NCBI GenBank assembly: GCA_027623585.1
Contig: JAQBVK010000100.1
Location: 1-8,087, forward strand
Source of the DNA: Planctomycetota bacterium
Lineage (GTDB): Bacteria; Planctomycetota; UBA1135
DNA length: 8,087 nt
Direction of reading: 5' to 3'
Of this stretch, positions 1 through 6,616 are shown in pieces. The stretch's first letter is position 1, and the number at the start of each line of letters is the position of its first letter. The notes beneath the pieces are model-generated. The model did no database searches. It was not told the origin of the DNA and was given only the letters and a program-made list of their open reading frames with translations. Position numbers and translations under genes: made by a program.

Positions 1-2
1 GA

Positions 3-1295
3 TCCCCGCCGGTCGGCGGCTCGGGCGCACAGGGTGGGGATGCGGCCGCAGCCGGCGACGCCGCGGCCGGGGATCCGGCGGCCGGAGAAGAAGGGGCCAA
101 CGTGGACTCCTTCGAAGACACGTGGTCCAAGCCGATGCGCATCATGATCGGCGATCTCGAGATCACGACTTTCGTGCAGGACGAGAACTCGAAGTACAAC
201 CTGCACCTTTTGGCGATCGAGGACAAGGAGCGGCGAGAACTCGAGAAGGATCGCGCGATCCGCATCCTCGACGCGCTGCGTGAGGAGTTCGACGACGACC
301 TCGACGAAACCGAAAGCCGCATCATCGTGGACGAGATCGTGAAGTGGTTCGACCCGCGTTCACGCCAAACCGAGCTGCCGTTGAATCCGCGCCACTCGCT
401 CGGAGAGGAACAGGACGCGGAGTTCGCGCTGATGGACACGCTCGAGGAGTTGATGCTGCTCGAACACGTCGACGAGAGCCTCTACTACGACCAAGTGCGT
501 GGTGAAGAAATCGCGCCCGGTTTGGAGAGCGTGTTCACGATCTGGACCACGATAGCCTTCGAGCAGCCGGCGAGCGGGGACTTGGGCGATTCCGCAGCGG
601 CCGCAGCCGCGGCGGCCGCCGCAGGCGGTCTCGGCGGTGGCGACGGCGCGGGCGCTGCTGCGGCGGATCCTCTCGAAGTCCGCGGTGAAGGCGGCCTCGC
701 GGGCGCACTCGACGGCGACCCTCCGATCGGAACCAAGATCAACCTCAACACGGCTCCGCGCGCCGTGATCGAGGGCTTGATGCCCGAGTTCCGGCTGCCG
801 CGCCGCCAGACCAACGAGATCCTGCGCTTCCGCAACGAGATTGATGAAGAGGAGATGGACGCGCGCGACAGCGCCGACGTGGACACCGAGGATCGTGAAC
901 TCCAGGATGCCCTCTTCGGAGAAGAAGACAAGGAGCCCAGGAAGATCTTCAAGTCCTTGGAAGACCTCCGGCTGGTGCCCGGCTTCGAGGAAGGAGCGAT
1001 CCCGCCCGACGTCGAATTGGAACTCACTGACCTGCTCGGCGTGGAGTCGGACATCTTCACGGTTTACCTCTACGCGCGGGTGAAGCAGGACATGGCCTGG
1101 GAGCCCGAGCAGCGCTACCAAGAGATGCCCGGCACCGTGCTGCGTCTGCGCGCCGTGGTGTGGCGGCGGAACGGGCAGGACGGCCCCGTGCTCCTCTACC
1201 TGCAGCCGTGGCAGAACGTACCCTCCACGCGCTGGAGGATCCCGGACTTCCAGGACGAATTGCCCGTCTTCGAAGCTCCCCGCTACGGGAATTGA
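3..1295 (+). CDS. gspK: Type II secretion system minor pseudopilin GspK-like protein, 5' end missing
   Basis: GspK caps the type II secretion pseudopilus in the periplasm together with the other minor pseudopilins. The reading frame has no stop from base 3 to the TGA at 1293, so the gene enters from the left. The GTG at 102 is unlikely to be the true start, because the prepilin leader and N-terminal helix must lie upstream. What remains begins with a Gly/Ala/Asp-rich spacer, then W-S-K-P and a segment like the GspK core (GDLEITTFVQDENSKYNLHLL, around 150-210). A helix-hairpin-helix-like part follows (KINLNTAPRAVIEGLMP, around 735-785), then a second one ending in VPGFEEG near 975-995. Between them are an acidic stretch and an Ala/Gly tract at 591-670. 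The C-terminal part (LRLRAVVWRRNG) resembles the family's final strand. The assignment rests on motif resemblance. A redoxin gene follows with little or no gap, rather than the usual gspL/gspM. Confidence 0.75.
   Translation, partial: SPPVGGSGAQGGDAAAAGDAAAGDPAAGEEGANVDSFEDTWSKPMRIMIGDLEITTFVQDENSKYNLHLLAIEDKERRELEKDRAIRILDALREEFDDDLDETESRIIVDEIVKWFDPRSRQTELPLNPRHSLGEEQDAEFALMDTLEELMLLEHVDESLYYDQVRGEEIAPGLESVFTIWTTIAFEQPASGDLGDSAAAAAAAAAAGGLGGGDGAGAAAADPLEVRGEGGLAGALDGDPPIGTKINLNTAPRAVIEGLMPEFRLPRRQTNEILRFRNEIDEEEMDARDSADVDTEDRELQDALFGEEDKEPRKIFKSLEDLRLVPGFEEGAIPPDVELELTDLLGVESDIFTVYLYARVKQDMAWEPEQRYQEMPGTVLRLRAVVWRRNGQDGPVLLYLQPWQNVPSTRWRIPDFQDELPVFEAPRYGN
591..672 (+). repeat. Ala/Gly low-complexity tract inside the gspK-like gene
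   Basis: GCN and GGN codons run almost without interruption and encode ten consecutive Ala residues, then a Gly/Asp/Ala-rich linker ending in AAAADP. Codon use is mixed (gca, gcg, gcc, gct), so this is a protein-level linker rather than a recent trinucleotide expansion. It separates the first half of the pseudopilin from the KINLN part. A similar Gly/Ala-rich spacer occupies bases 3-100. Confidence 0.7.
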
Positions 1296-1313
1296 ATGGT
1301 TAGGATGGGGGTG

Positions 1314-2375
1314 ATGCGTACTCGCACACTGCTTCCCTTGGCGGCCGCCGCACTCGTGGCTCCGCTCCTCTCCAGTGCGTTCAGCGGACCTTCGCTGGGT
1401 GCCGCCCTGCCCGAGTTCGATGCGGCCAAGTGGTACAACACCGTGCCGATCTCCGTGGCGGACCTCAAGGACAAGACTGTCCTGATCGAGGTCTTCCGCA
1501 CCTGGTGAGGACCCTGCAAGACCCAGATTCCTACCCTCAACCGTGAGTCCGAGGAGATGGAAGAGAAAGGTTTGGTCGTGATCAGCATCACCGACGAAGA
1601 AACCGCGCTGGTGGACGGCTTCATCGATGAGTTCAACGTCACCCATCCGGTGGTGATCCTCAAGAGCAGTGAGCTCGAGAGTCTGATCGGCGTCAGCGGC
1701 TTCCCGACCAGCGCCGTGTTCGAAAACGGCGAATTGGTTTGGACCGGCCACCCGTCCGAATCCTCCAGCGCGATCAGTTCCGCATTGAAGTCGGCGAAGA
1801 AGGGAAGCATTTACCCGAAGGCGCTCTCCAAGGTGCGCACCATGATGCTGCAGGGCAAGCAGGACGTGGCCTACGCCGAGATCCTGAAGAACGAAGCCAA
1901 GTACGACGCCGAGACCGCGGCGTGGGCGACGCGCGTCAAGACCTACCTCGAGCAGCAGGCCGCCTCGGCCTTCGAATCCGCTCAGGGTTTGGCCGCTGAG
2001 GGCTACCTGTACCGCGCCATCACCAAGGTCAGCGGCTATGCCGGAGCGGATTCACCGCTGCCGCAGGCGCCGGCGATCCAGGAATGGATGACCAAGGTCG
2101 AAGCCGAATCCGCCGACTTCAAGAAGGAGATGAGCGGCGGCGAACTGTTCGAGAAGGCCGTGGCTTTCGAGAAGGAGTTCGAGTTCGTCGAAGCCTTCGA
2201 CGTCTACCGTTCGGTGACGAAGAAAGCCAAGGACACCAAGATCGCCGCGAACGCTGAAGCCGCGATGCGCGTGATCTTCGAGGGCGAAATGGCCGGCTAC
2301 AACCAGCACTGCGAGCATTGCGACCGCAAGACGCACAAGGCCTGCAACAAGCACGCCGAGAAAGTGAAGCTCTAG
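1314..2375 (+). CDS. Exported thioredoxin-like (TlpA/redoxin-type) protein with UGA-encoded selenocysteine
   Basis: This is probably a thiol/selenol-disulfide oxidoreductase acting outside the cytoplasm. Reading through the in-frame TGA at 1506 gives one 353-residue protein. It has a signal peptide (MRTRTLLPL then Ala/Leu, to about residue 22) and a thioredoxin-fold strand (KTVLIEVFRTW). The active site is W-U65-G-P-C68-K, followed by an IPTLNRE helix and strand LVVISITD. The conserved cis-Pro (GFPT, P131) precedes AVFENGELVWTGHP. Residues 155-330 look helical and TPR-like. The tail carries C333-x2-C336-x7-C344-x2-H347. The start at 1314 has AGGA 8 bases upstream and gives a classical signal peptide; the ATG at 1296 abuts the gspK stop and would add six residues. 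UGA at precisely the catalytic Cys position, with the fold continuing in frame, argues for Sec. A sequencing error or a Cys-to-stop mutation remains possible. A standard caller would report only a short ORF plus 1557-2375. Confidence 0.8.
1506..1508 (+). other. In-frame UGA, probable selenocysteine codon
   Basis: The codons around it are ACC TGG TGA GGA CCC TGC AAG, which give T-W-U-G-P-C-K. In canonical thioredoxins the same position is the nucleophilic Cys of WCGPCK. The other complete genes here mostly end in TGA (the gspK-like gene, ettA-like gene, ykgJ-like gene and sigma-54 activator), so general reassignment of UGA is excluded. Only context-specific recoding fits. Confidence 0.8.
1528..1556 (+). 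promoter_or_regulatory. Candidate bacterial SECIS hairpin downstream of the UGA
   Basis: The RNA can form a lower stem UUCCU (1528-1532) with AGGAG (1552-1556, one G-U pair), a 3x4 internal loop, and an upper stem CUCA/UGAG (1536-1539 with 1544-1547) closed by the loop ACCG (1540-1543). The loop starts 32 bases after the UGA, within the usual spacing of bacterial SECIS elements. The only loop G is at the 3' side, whereas the typical element has a G among the first loop bases, so the match is imperfect. No folding energy was computed. Confidence 0.35.
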
Positions 2376-2454
2376 GGCAACGCTGAACAAGTCATTCCGT
2401 CCCGGCCGCGAATCCACGCGCCGAAACGAAAGCACTGATTCAGCGCTGCCCTAG
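2372..2454. mobile_element. Imperfect palindrome flanked by CTAG: MITE-like element or bidirectional terminator
   Basis: The left arm (2372-2391) and the reverse complement of the right arm (2435-2454) agree at 17 of 20 bases. Both start with CTAGGGCA and share CGCTGAA. Inside, CGG-C-CGCG (2403-2410) pairs with CGCG-CCG (2417-2423) around a 6-base loop, so the whole 83 bases can fold into one long imperfect hairpin. If CTAG is a 4-base target duplication, the element is 75 bases (2376-2450) with roughly 16-base inverted ends. CTAG would suit an IS5-type YTAR target. It lies between convergent genes, includes the redoxin stop codon and has no T-tract. It could equally act as a shared terminator. 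Confidence 0.5.
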
Positions 2455-2465
2455 GATCTCCGCGC

Positions 2466-2480
2466 GCTCACAGAGTGAGC
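2466..2480 (-). terminator. Small perfect hairpin over the stop codon of the ABC-F gene
   Basis: GCTCAC and GTGAGC form a perfect six-pair stem with a three-base loop, and the TGA stop of the minus-strand ABC-F gene (2468-2470) lies inside it. There is no downstream T-run, so it is only a weak candidate for an intrinsic terminator or a 3'-end RNA stabiliser. Confidence 0.25.
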
Positions 2481-4153
2481 TTGCGGTACTTGCCGGCTTG
2501 GGACTCGCGTCCTAGGCCGGCAGCTTCGCGTCGCTCCGCGTTCCACTCGGCGTACTCGGAGTAGTTGCCGTGGAAGAACTCGACGCGGCCATCGCCTTCA
2601 AAGGCGAGCATGTGAGTGCAGATGCGGTCGAGGAAGTAGCGGTCGTGGGAGACCACGAACATGCAGCCAGGATAGTGCTCGATCGCTTCCTCGAGCACGC
2701 GGGTGGTCGGCAAGTCGAGGTCGTTGGTCGGCTCGTCGAGGATGATCAGGTTGCCGCCGAGGCGCAACATCTTGGCGAGTTGCACGCGGTTGCGTTGCCC
2801 GCCGGAGAGTTGCCCGACCTTTTTCTCTTGGTCGGCGCCCTTGAACGCGAAACGGCTGACGTAGGCGCGTGACTGAATTTCACCGACTCCGAAGGGCAGG
2901 AACTCGAGCCCGTCGGTGATCTCTTCGAAGACCGTGCGCTCGCCGGAAAGCTCCATGCGGCGCTGGTCGACGTAACAGACTTCGACCGTCGGACCGCGTT
3001 CGATGCGACCGGAGTCCGGCTTGTCCAGGTCAGCGACCATGCGCATCAGCGTGGTTTTGCCGGATCCGTTGGGGCCGATCACGCCGACCAGCGCCGCCGC
3101 CGGAAGGGTGAAGGAAAGCTTCTTGAACAGCACTTGGTTGCCGTAAGCCTTCGAGACCTCGGTGAGTTCGAGCACCTTGTTGCCTAGGCGCGGACCGGGC
3201 GGAATCACCAGGTCGATGGTGTCCGGCTTCAAGTCTTTCTGCTCGTCCATCAACTGGTCGTAGCGGTTGAGGCGTGCCTTGTTCTTCTTGTTGCGTGCTT
3301 TGGCGTTGGCGCGTACCCACTCGAGTTCGCGGTGGAGGCGCTTGAGGCGCTTCTCTTCGGAACGCTCCATCGAGGAGACTTCCTTCTCCTTCTGCTCGAG
3401 ATAATTGGTGTAGTTGCCCTTGTAGGGGGAGCAAACGCCGCGCTCGACCTCGAGCATCCATTCGACCACGTTGTCGAGGAAGTAACGGTCGTGCGTGATC
3501 ACGATCACCAGACCTGCGTACTCCTTGAGGTGGTGCTCCAGCCACTCCACGGTGTTGGCGTCGAGGTGGTTGGTGGGTTCGTCGAGCAGCAGGATGTCGG
3601 GCGCTTCAATCAGCGTGCGACACAAGGCGACGCGACGCGCCTCGCCCCCGGAAAGCACTCCGCACTTGCGCTCCATCGGCGGCAGTTGCAGCGCTTCGGC
3701 TGCGACCGTGAGATGGAGGTCGACGTTCCACAAGTCGTGTGCGTCGATCTCGGTCTGGAGGCGATCGAATTCCTCGGTGAGGCGGTCCAGTTGCTCGCCT
3801 TCGACTTCGCCCATCTCGCCGCAGATCTCGTTGTAGCGATCCGTGATCGCGCGTACGTGCGCGACCGCTTCGTCCAAGATCTCCTTGACGGTCTTCTCCG
3901 GATCGAGCTTGGGTTCCTGCGAAACGTAGCCGAGCGTGCGGCCGGGCATCACGATGCGGCGTCCCTCGAACTCGAGATCCTCGCCGGCGAGGATGCGCAG
4001 CATCGTCGACTTGCCCGAGCCGTTGGCGCCGATCACGCCGATCTTGGCGCCGGCGTAGAACGCGAGCGTGACGTCCTTGAGCGCCTGCGAGCGCTCGTAG
4101 AACTTGCTGACCCGCAGCAGCTGGAGTGCGTATTCGTTCGGGTTTTCGCTCAT
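2468..4153 (-). CDS. ettA: ABC-F family ATPase, energy-dependent translational throttle protein EttA-like
   Basis: This cytoplasmic, ribosome-associated ABC-F protein has two ATPase domains and no membrane part. In E. coli, EttA binds the ribosomal E site and gates the first elongation step according to the ATP/ADP ratio. The 561 residues match the family length (about 555). Domain 1 has Walker A GANGSGKS (42-49), signature LSGGE (167-171) and Walker B ILLLDEPTNHLD (187-198). Domain 2 has GPNGSGKT (360-367), LSGGQ (449-453) and LIILDEPTNDLD (469-480). H-loops are in THDRYF and SHDRYF. The arm/linker contains YKGNYTNYLEQKEKE (244-258) and a basic stretch ARNKKNKARLNRYDQL (286-301), both typical of EttA. 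The open frame extends upstream to 4615, but homology begins at MSENPNEY and the extension overlaps ykgJ, so the ATG at 4153 is chosen, with GGGG five bases upstream. It may be co-transcribed with ykgJ (44-base gap) or use its own promoter there. Confidence 0.9.
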   Translation of the reverse strand: MSENPNEYALQLLRVSKFYERSQALKDVTLAFYAGAKIGVIGANGSGKSTMLRILAGEDLEFEGRRIVMPGRTLGYVSQEPKLDPEKTVKEILDEAVAHVRAITDRYNEICGEMGEVEGEQLDRLTEEFDRLQTEIDAHDLWNVDLHLTVAAEALQLPPMERKCGVLSGGEARRVALCRTLIEAPDILLLDEPTNHLDANTVEWLEHHLKEYAGLVIVITHDRYFLDNVVEWMLEVERGVCSPYKGNYTNYLEQKEKEVSSMERSEEKRLKRLHRELEWVRANAKARNKKNKARLNRYDQLMDEQKDLKPDTIDLVIPPGPRLGNKVLELTEVSKAYGNQVLFKKLSFTLPAAALVGVIGPNGSGKTTLMRMVADLDKPDSGRIERGPTVEVCYVDQRRMELSGERTVFEEITDGLEFLPFGVGEIQSRAYVSRFAFKGADQEKKVGQLSGGQRNRVQLAKMLRLGGNLIILDEPTNDLDLPTTRVLEEAIEHYPGCMFVVSHDRYFLDRICTHMLAFEGDGRVEFFHGNYSEYAEWNAERREAAGLGRESQAGKYRKLTL

Positions 4154-4164
4154 GGCAGCCCCAT

Positions 4165-4170
4165 ATTGTA
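4165..4170 (-). promoter_or_regulatory. Possible -10 box upstream of the ettA-like gene
   Basis: On the minus strand TACAAT, close to the TATAAT consensus, lies 11 bases before the ATG. No convincing -35 hexamer was found 16-18 bases upstream (best is GGAAAC or GAAACA). If used, the mRNA leader would be only a few bases long. Confidence 0.3.
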
Positions 4171-4197
4171 GCCGTCGAATCGCAGGTGTTTCCGCGC

Positions 4198-4650
4198 TCA
4201 GCGCCGCCGCTTCGCGTCTTGCTCGGCTGCGTCGTCGGCCAGTTCGATTTGCAACAACTGGCTGCGGATCGAGGCGCCCGAGACCGTCGGGCCATTCCGT
4301 GAGCCGGGACAGAAGGAGCGCACCTCCCGCTCGTACACCGCCCGGCTCTTCATCAGTTCGGGCCAGAACGGCCATGTGCGGCACTGCGTCGGTTTGGCCT
4401 CGTGCACCGAACAGGCCTTCCCATCGAGCATGACGCAGTGGCCGTCCTCGAAGCGCAGGCTGACGTGACCGTCCGCGCCGACCTCGGTATAGCGCTCCAG
4501 GAAATCGGTCAGCGGCACGCCCAGGTGCCGGGCCAGCCGGAGCTGTTCGCGGCGGTTCAGGACCACGTGCGCGTACCCATCCCGGGCATGACAGCACTTT
4601 CCGCACTGTGTGCACCCGAAAGGCAATCCCTCATTCCACCACGCTGGCAT
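4198..4650 (-). CDS. YkgJ family cysteine-cluster (putative zinc/iron-chelating) protein
   Basis: This small cytoplasmic protein of 150 residues belongs to the YkgJ (UPF0153-like) family, whose conserved cysteines are thought to bind Zn or Fe-S. The exact biochemical role is not established. The visible pattern is C13-x2-C16-x2-C19-C20 near the N-terminus, then C72, C80, C90 and C114, with the typical stretch CSVHEAKPTQCRTWPFWPE. No signal peptide or membrane segment is seen. The tail after residue 130 is charged and variable. The ATG at 4648-4650 is preferred because homology starts at FGCTQCGKCC; the open frame runs on to 5253, but only as a mirror of the sigma-54 activator. No clear ribosome binding site precedes the start, and a TAGCCT box lies seven bases upstream. 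The stop is 44 bases before the ettA-like start. Confidence 0.85.
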   Translation of the reverse strand: MPAWWNEGLPFGCTQCGKCCHARDGYAHVVLNRREQLRLARHLGVPLTDFLERYTEVGADGHVSLRFEDGHCVMLDGKACSVHEAKPTQCRTWPFWPELMKSRAVYEREVRSFCPGSRNGPTVSGASIRSQLLQIELADDAAEQDAKRRR

Positions 4651-4665
4651 CAACCGTAGGCTACC
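4651..4665. promoter_or_regulatory. 15-base divergent start region with a TAGGCTA box
   Basis: The two divergent start codons are separated by only 15 bases. The box TAGGCTA (4657-4663) reads as TANNNT on both strands: TAGGCT three bases before the GTG at 4666, and TAGCCT seven bases before the ATG at 4650. TANNNT just upstream of a start codon is the arrangement seen at leaderless genes in several GC-rich bacteria. No Shine-Dalgarno sequence is visible for either gene. -35 elements, if any, would have to lie in the opposite coding sequence. Confidence 0.3.
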
Positions 4666-6609
4666 GTGGAGACCACCTTGGCGTCCTCCGAACCCCTCGA
4701 GATCCGCGTCGAACGCGACGGCAGCCACACCGTGGTGCGCGTGGCGGGCGCCGTGGTCGGCCGCGGCTCCGAGTGCGACGTGCGCCTCGAAGACCCGTTG
4801 GCCTCCCGTGCCCATTGCCGCATCGAGCGCCTCGGTACTGAGGTCTACGTGGTCGACCTCGGCTCGGCGAACGGCACTTGGGTCGATGGACTGCGGATCG
4901 AGCGACGCGCGATCGGCGCCTACGCGTCGGTGCGCATTGGCAGCACCATGCTGCGCCTGGCCGGCACCTTTGCCGACCGGCTCGCGGCGGCGGAGTCCAC
5001 GCAGACCCAGCAGCACACGCGCGAACGCGAGATGCTGGAGTTGGTGCTCACCGTGGCACGCGCGCTGGAGGCGGAGGAACGCGTCGAGCGCATGGCCACG
5101 CTCTTGATCGATGCGGGCATCTCGTTGACGCGCGCCGAACGCGGCTTCGTGTTTCTGATCCAAGAAGGGCGCACCAGCCTGGCGGTCGGCCGTAACTTCG
5201 CCGGCGAACCGGTGGCTGCGCCTGAGGCCAAGGTCTCCCGCACCCTGCTTCAACGTGCGCTCGCCTCGACGCGCCCTCTGTTGCTGCAGGACGCGGCGTC
5301 CGACGGCGAGTTCGCCGGGGTGGAGAGCATCAGCGATTTAGGCCTGCGTTCCTTGCTCGCCGTGCCGCTGCGCGGTTGCGGGCGCGTGCTCGGCCTGCTG
5401 CTGGTGGACCACCGTTTGGCTTCCGGCGCCTTCCGCGAAGAGGACGTGACGCTGCTCGCCGGTCTCGCCGCGTTGGCCGGACTGCACCTCGCTGCGGCCG
5501 AAGACCGGCGTTCCTTGACCTCCGCTCACCGGCGCATCACGACCCTGCAGCGCGAACTCGGCAAGCGCGTGCAAGATCGCGCCGCTTCCCGGCCCGAGGA
5601 GCCCGCAGCGGCCTCCGGTCTGCACGGCTTGATCGGCGTCTCGCCGGTGATGCAGCGTCTGACCGCCGAAATCGAGCGCATTCTCCACACCGAAGTGCCG
5701 GTGTTGATCGAAGGCGACAGCGGCACCGGCAAGGAATTGGTGGCGCGCGCGCTGCACGTGCATGGACCACGCGGTTCCAAGCCCTTCGTGATCGAGAACT
5801 GCGGCGCGCTGCCGGACACGTTGCTGGAGTCGGAGTTGTTCGGGCACGTCAAGGGCGCGTTCACCGGCGCGACGCGTGACCGGATCGGCCGCTTCGAAGA
5901 AGCGGATGGGGGCACGCTGTTCCTCGATGAAGTCGGCGAGATGTCCGAAGCGATGCAGTCGCGGCTGCTGCGCGTGCTGCAAGAGGGCGAGATCCGGCGC
6001 GTCGGCAGCAACGAGGTGCTCAAGGTCGACGTGCGCGTGATCGCGGCGACCAACGTCGACCTCTCCGAACACGTGCGGACCAACAGGTTCCGGGAAGACC
6101 TCTACTACCGGCTCAAGGTGGTCGGCTTGCTGATGCCGCCGCTGCGCACTCGCGACGGCGACGTGCGGCTGTTGGTCGAGCACTTTCTCGAGTTGGAGGC
6201 GGCCGAGTCCGGCCGCTTGCCGCGATCCTTGACCCCCGAAGCCATCGAACTCTTGGAGTCCTACTCGTGGCCGGGCAACGTCCGCCAACTGCGGAACGAA
6301 GCACGACGGCTCGCCTTGCTCGGGGAAGGCCCAGTGCATCTGACCGACATCTCGCACGAAGTGCGGGAAGGCGCCGCCGCCGGCATGCCCTCAGCCGAGG
6401 ATCCTGGTCAAGGCGCCAGCTTCAAGGAGCGCATGGAGGCGCTCGAGTTCAGCATGCTCCGCGACGCGCTGAAGCGCGAGCCCAACAACCAGTCCCGCGC
6501 CGCCGACATCCTCGGCATCACGCGATTCGCCTTGAAGCGCATGATGACGCGCTACGAGGATCGTCTGCCGGGCACGGCCACGGCGAAGTCCGGACCCGAG
6601 GAGGACTGA
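4666..6609 (+). CDS. Sigma-54-dependent transcriptional activator with FHA and GAF domains
   Basis: This 647-residue cytoplasmic bacterial enhancer-binding protein would open RNA polymerase-sigma-54 promoters by ATP hydrolysis. Domains in order: FHA at about 10-100 (GRGSECDVRL at 32-41, SRAH at 47-50, SANGTWVDG at 67-75), which in this family binds phosphothreonine; a short helical linker with a coiled-coil look (110-145); GAF at about 135-275; and AAA+ at about 320-555. The AAA+ domain has Walker A GDSGTGKE (350-357), the sigma-54 contact loop GAFTGA intact (397-402), Walker B GGTLFLDE (415-422) and arginine-finger region NRFREDLYYRL. A Fis-type HTH lies at about 595-632 (NNQSRAADILGITRFALKRM). 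There is no receiver domain, so input comes through FHA and GAF. The GTG at 4666 is the first start after an in-frame TAG at 4657 and has no clear ribosome binding site. The kinase gene follows seven bases later. Its target promoters are not visible here. Confidence 0.92.
   Translation: METTLASSEPLEIRVERDGSHTVVRVAGAVVGRGSECDVRLEDPLASRAHCRIERLGTEVYVVDLGSANGTWVDGLRIERRAIGAYASVRIGSTMLRLAGTFADRLAAAESTQTQQHTREREMLELVLTVARALEAEERVERMATLLIDAGISLTRAERGFVFLIQEGRTSLAVGRNFAGEPVAAPEAKVSRTLLQRALASTRPLLLQDAASDGEFAGVESISDLGLRSLLAVPLRGCGRVLGLLLVDHRLASGAFREEDVTLLAGLAALAGLHLAAAEDRRSLTSAHRRITTLQRELGKRVQDRAASRPEEPAAASGLHGLIGVSPVMQRLTAEIERILHTEVPVLIEGDSGTGKELVARALHVHGPRGSKPFVIENCGALPDTLLESELFGHVKGAFTGATRDRIGRFEEADGGTLFLDEVGEMSEAMQSRLLRVLQEGEIRRVGSNEVLKVDVRVIAATNVDLSEHVRTNRFREDLYYRLKVVGLLMPPLRTRDGDVRLLVEHFLELEAAESGRLPRSLTPEAIELLESYSWPGNVRQLRNEARRLALLGEGPVHLTDISHEVREGAAAGMPSAEDPGQGASFKERMEALEFSMLRDALKREPNNQSRAADILGITRFALKRMMTRYEDRLPGTATAKSGPEED
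6598..6604 (+). promoter_or_regulatory. Shine-Dalgarno sequence for the kinase gene
   Basis: GAGGAGG, a near-perfect match to the anti-Shine-Dalgarno sequence, sits at the 3' end of the activator gene, 12 bases before the kinase GTG. The spacing is long but the match is the best in the window. It supports the GTG at 6617 as start and translation coupled to the activator. Confidence 0.55.
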
Positions 6610-6616
6610 TTCTCCC

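Noticed and set aside
1506..1508. General UGA reassignment (for example to Trp) in this organism
   Set aside because: Four other genes in the window end in TGA at sensible positions, so UGA works as a stop here.
360..1751. 463-codon open frame on the minus strand across the gspK-like and redoxin genes
   Set aside because: Its product is His/Gly/Arg-rich with no recognisable domain and it mirrors the plus-strand coding frame; long antisense frames are expected at this GC content.
2319..2325. Heme c attachment motif in the redoxin tail
   Set aside because: The sequence is CEHCD, not CxxCH.
1557..2375. Separate gene starting at the ATG at 1557
   Set aside because: This Met lies in the middle of the thioredoxin fold, just after the active-site helix, and it is in frame with the upstream half across a single UGA.
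4154..4615. 154-residue N-terminal extension of the ABC-F gene
   Set aside because: It is Arg/Pro-rich, overlaps the ykgJ-like gene on the same strand, and ABC-F homology begins at MSENPNEY.
4651..5253. Upstream extension of the ykgJ-like frame
   Set aside because: It is the antisense shadow of the FHA and GAF coding region; the family domain starts just after the ATG at 4650.
5338..6357. 339-codon minus-strand open frame
   Set aside because: It lies wholly antisense to the GAF and AAA+ domains of the sigma-54 activator and has no recognisable motifs.
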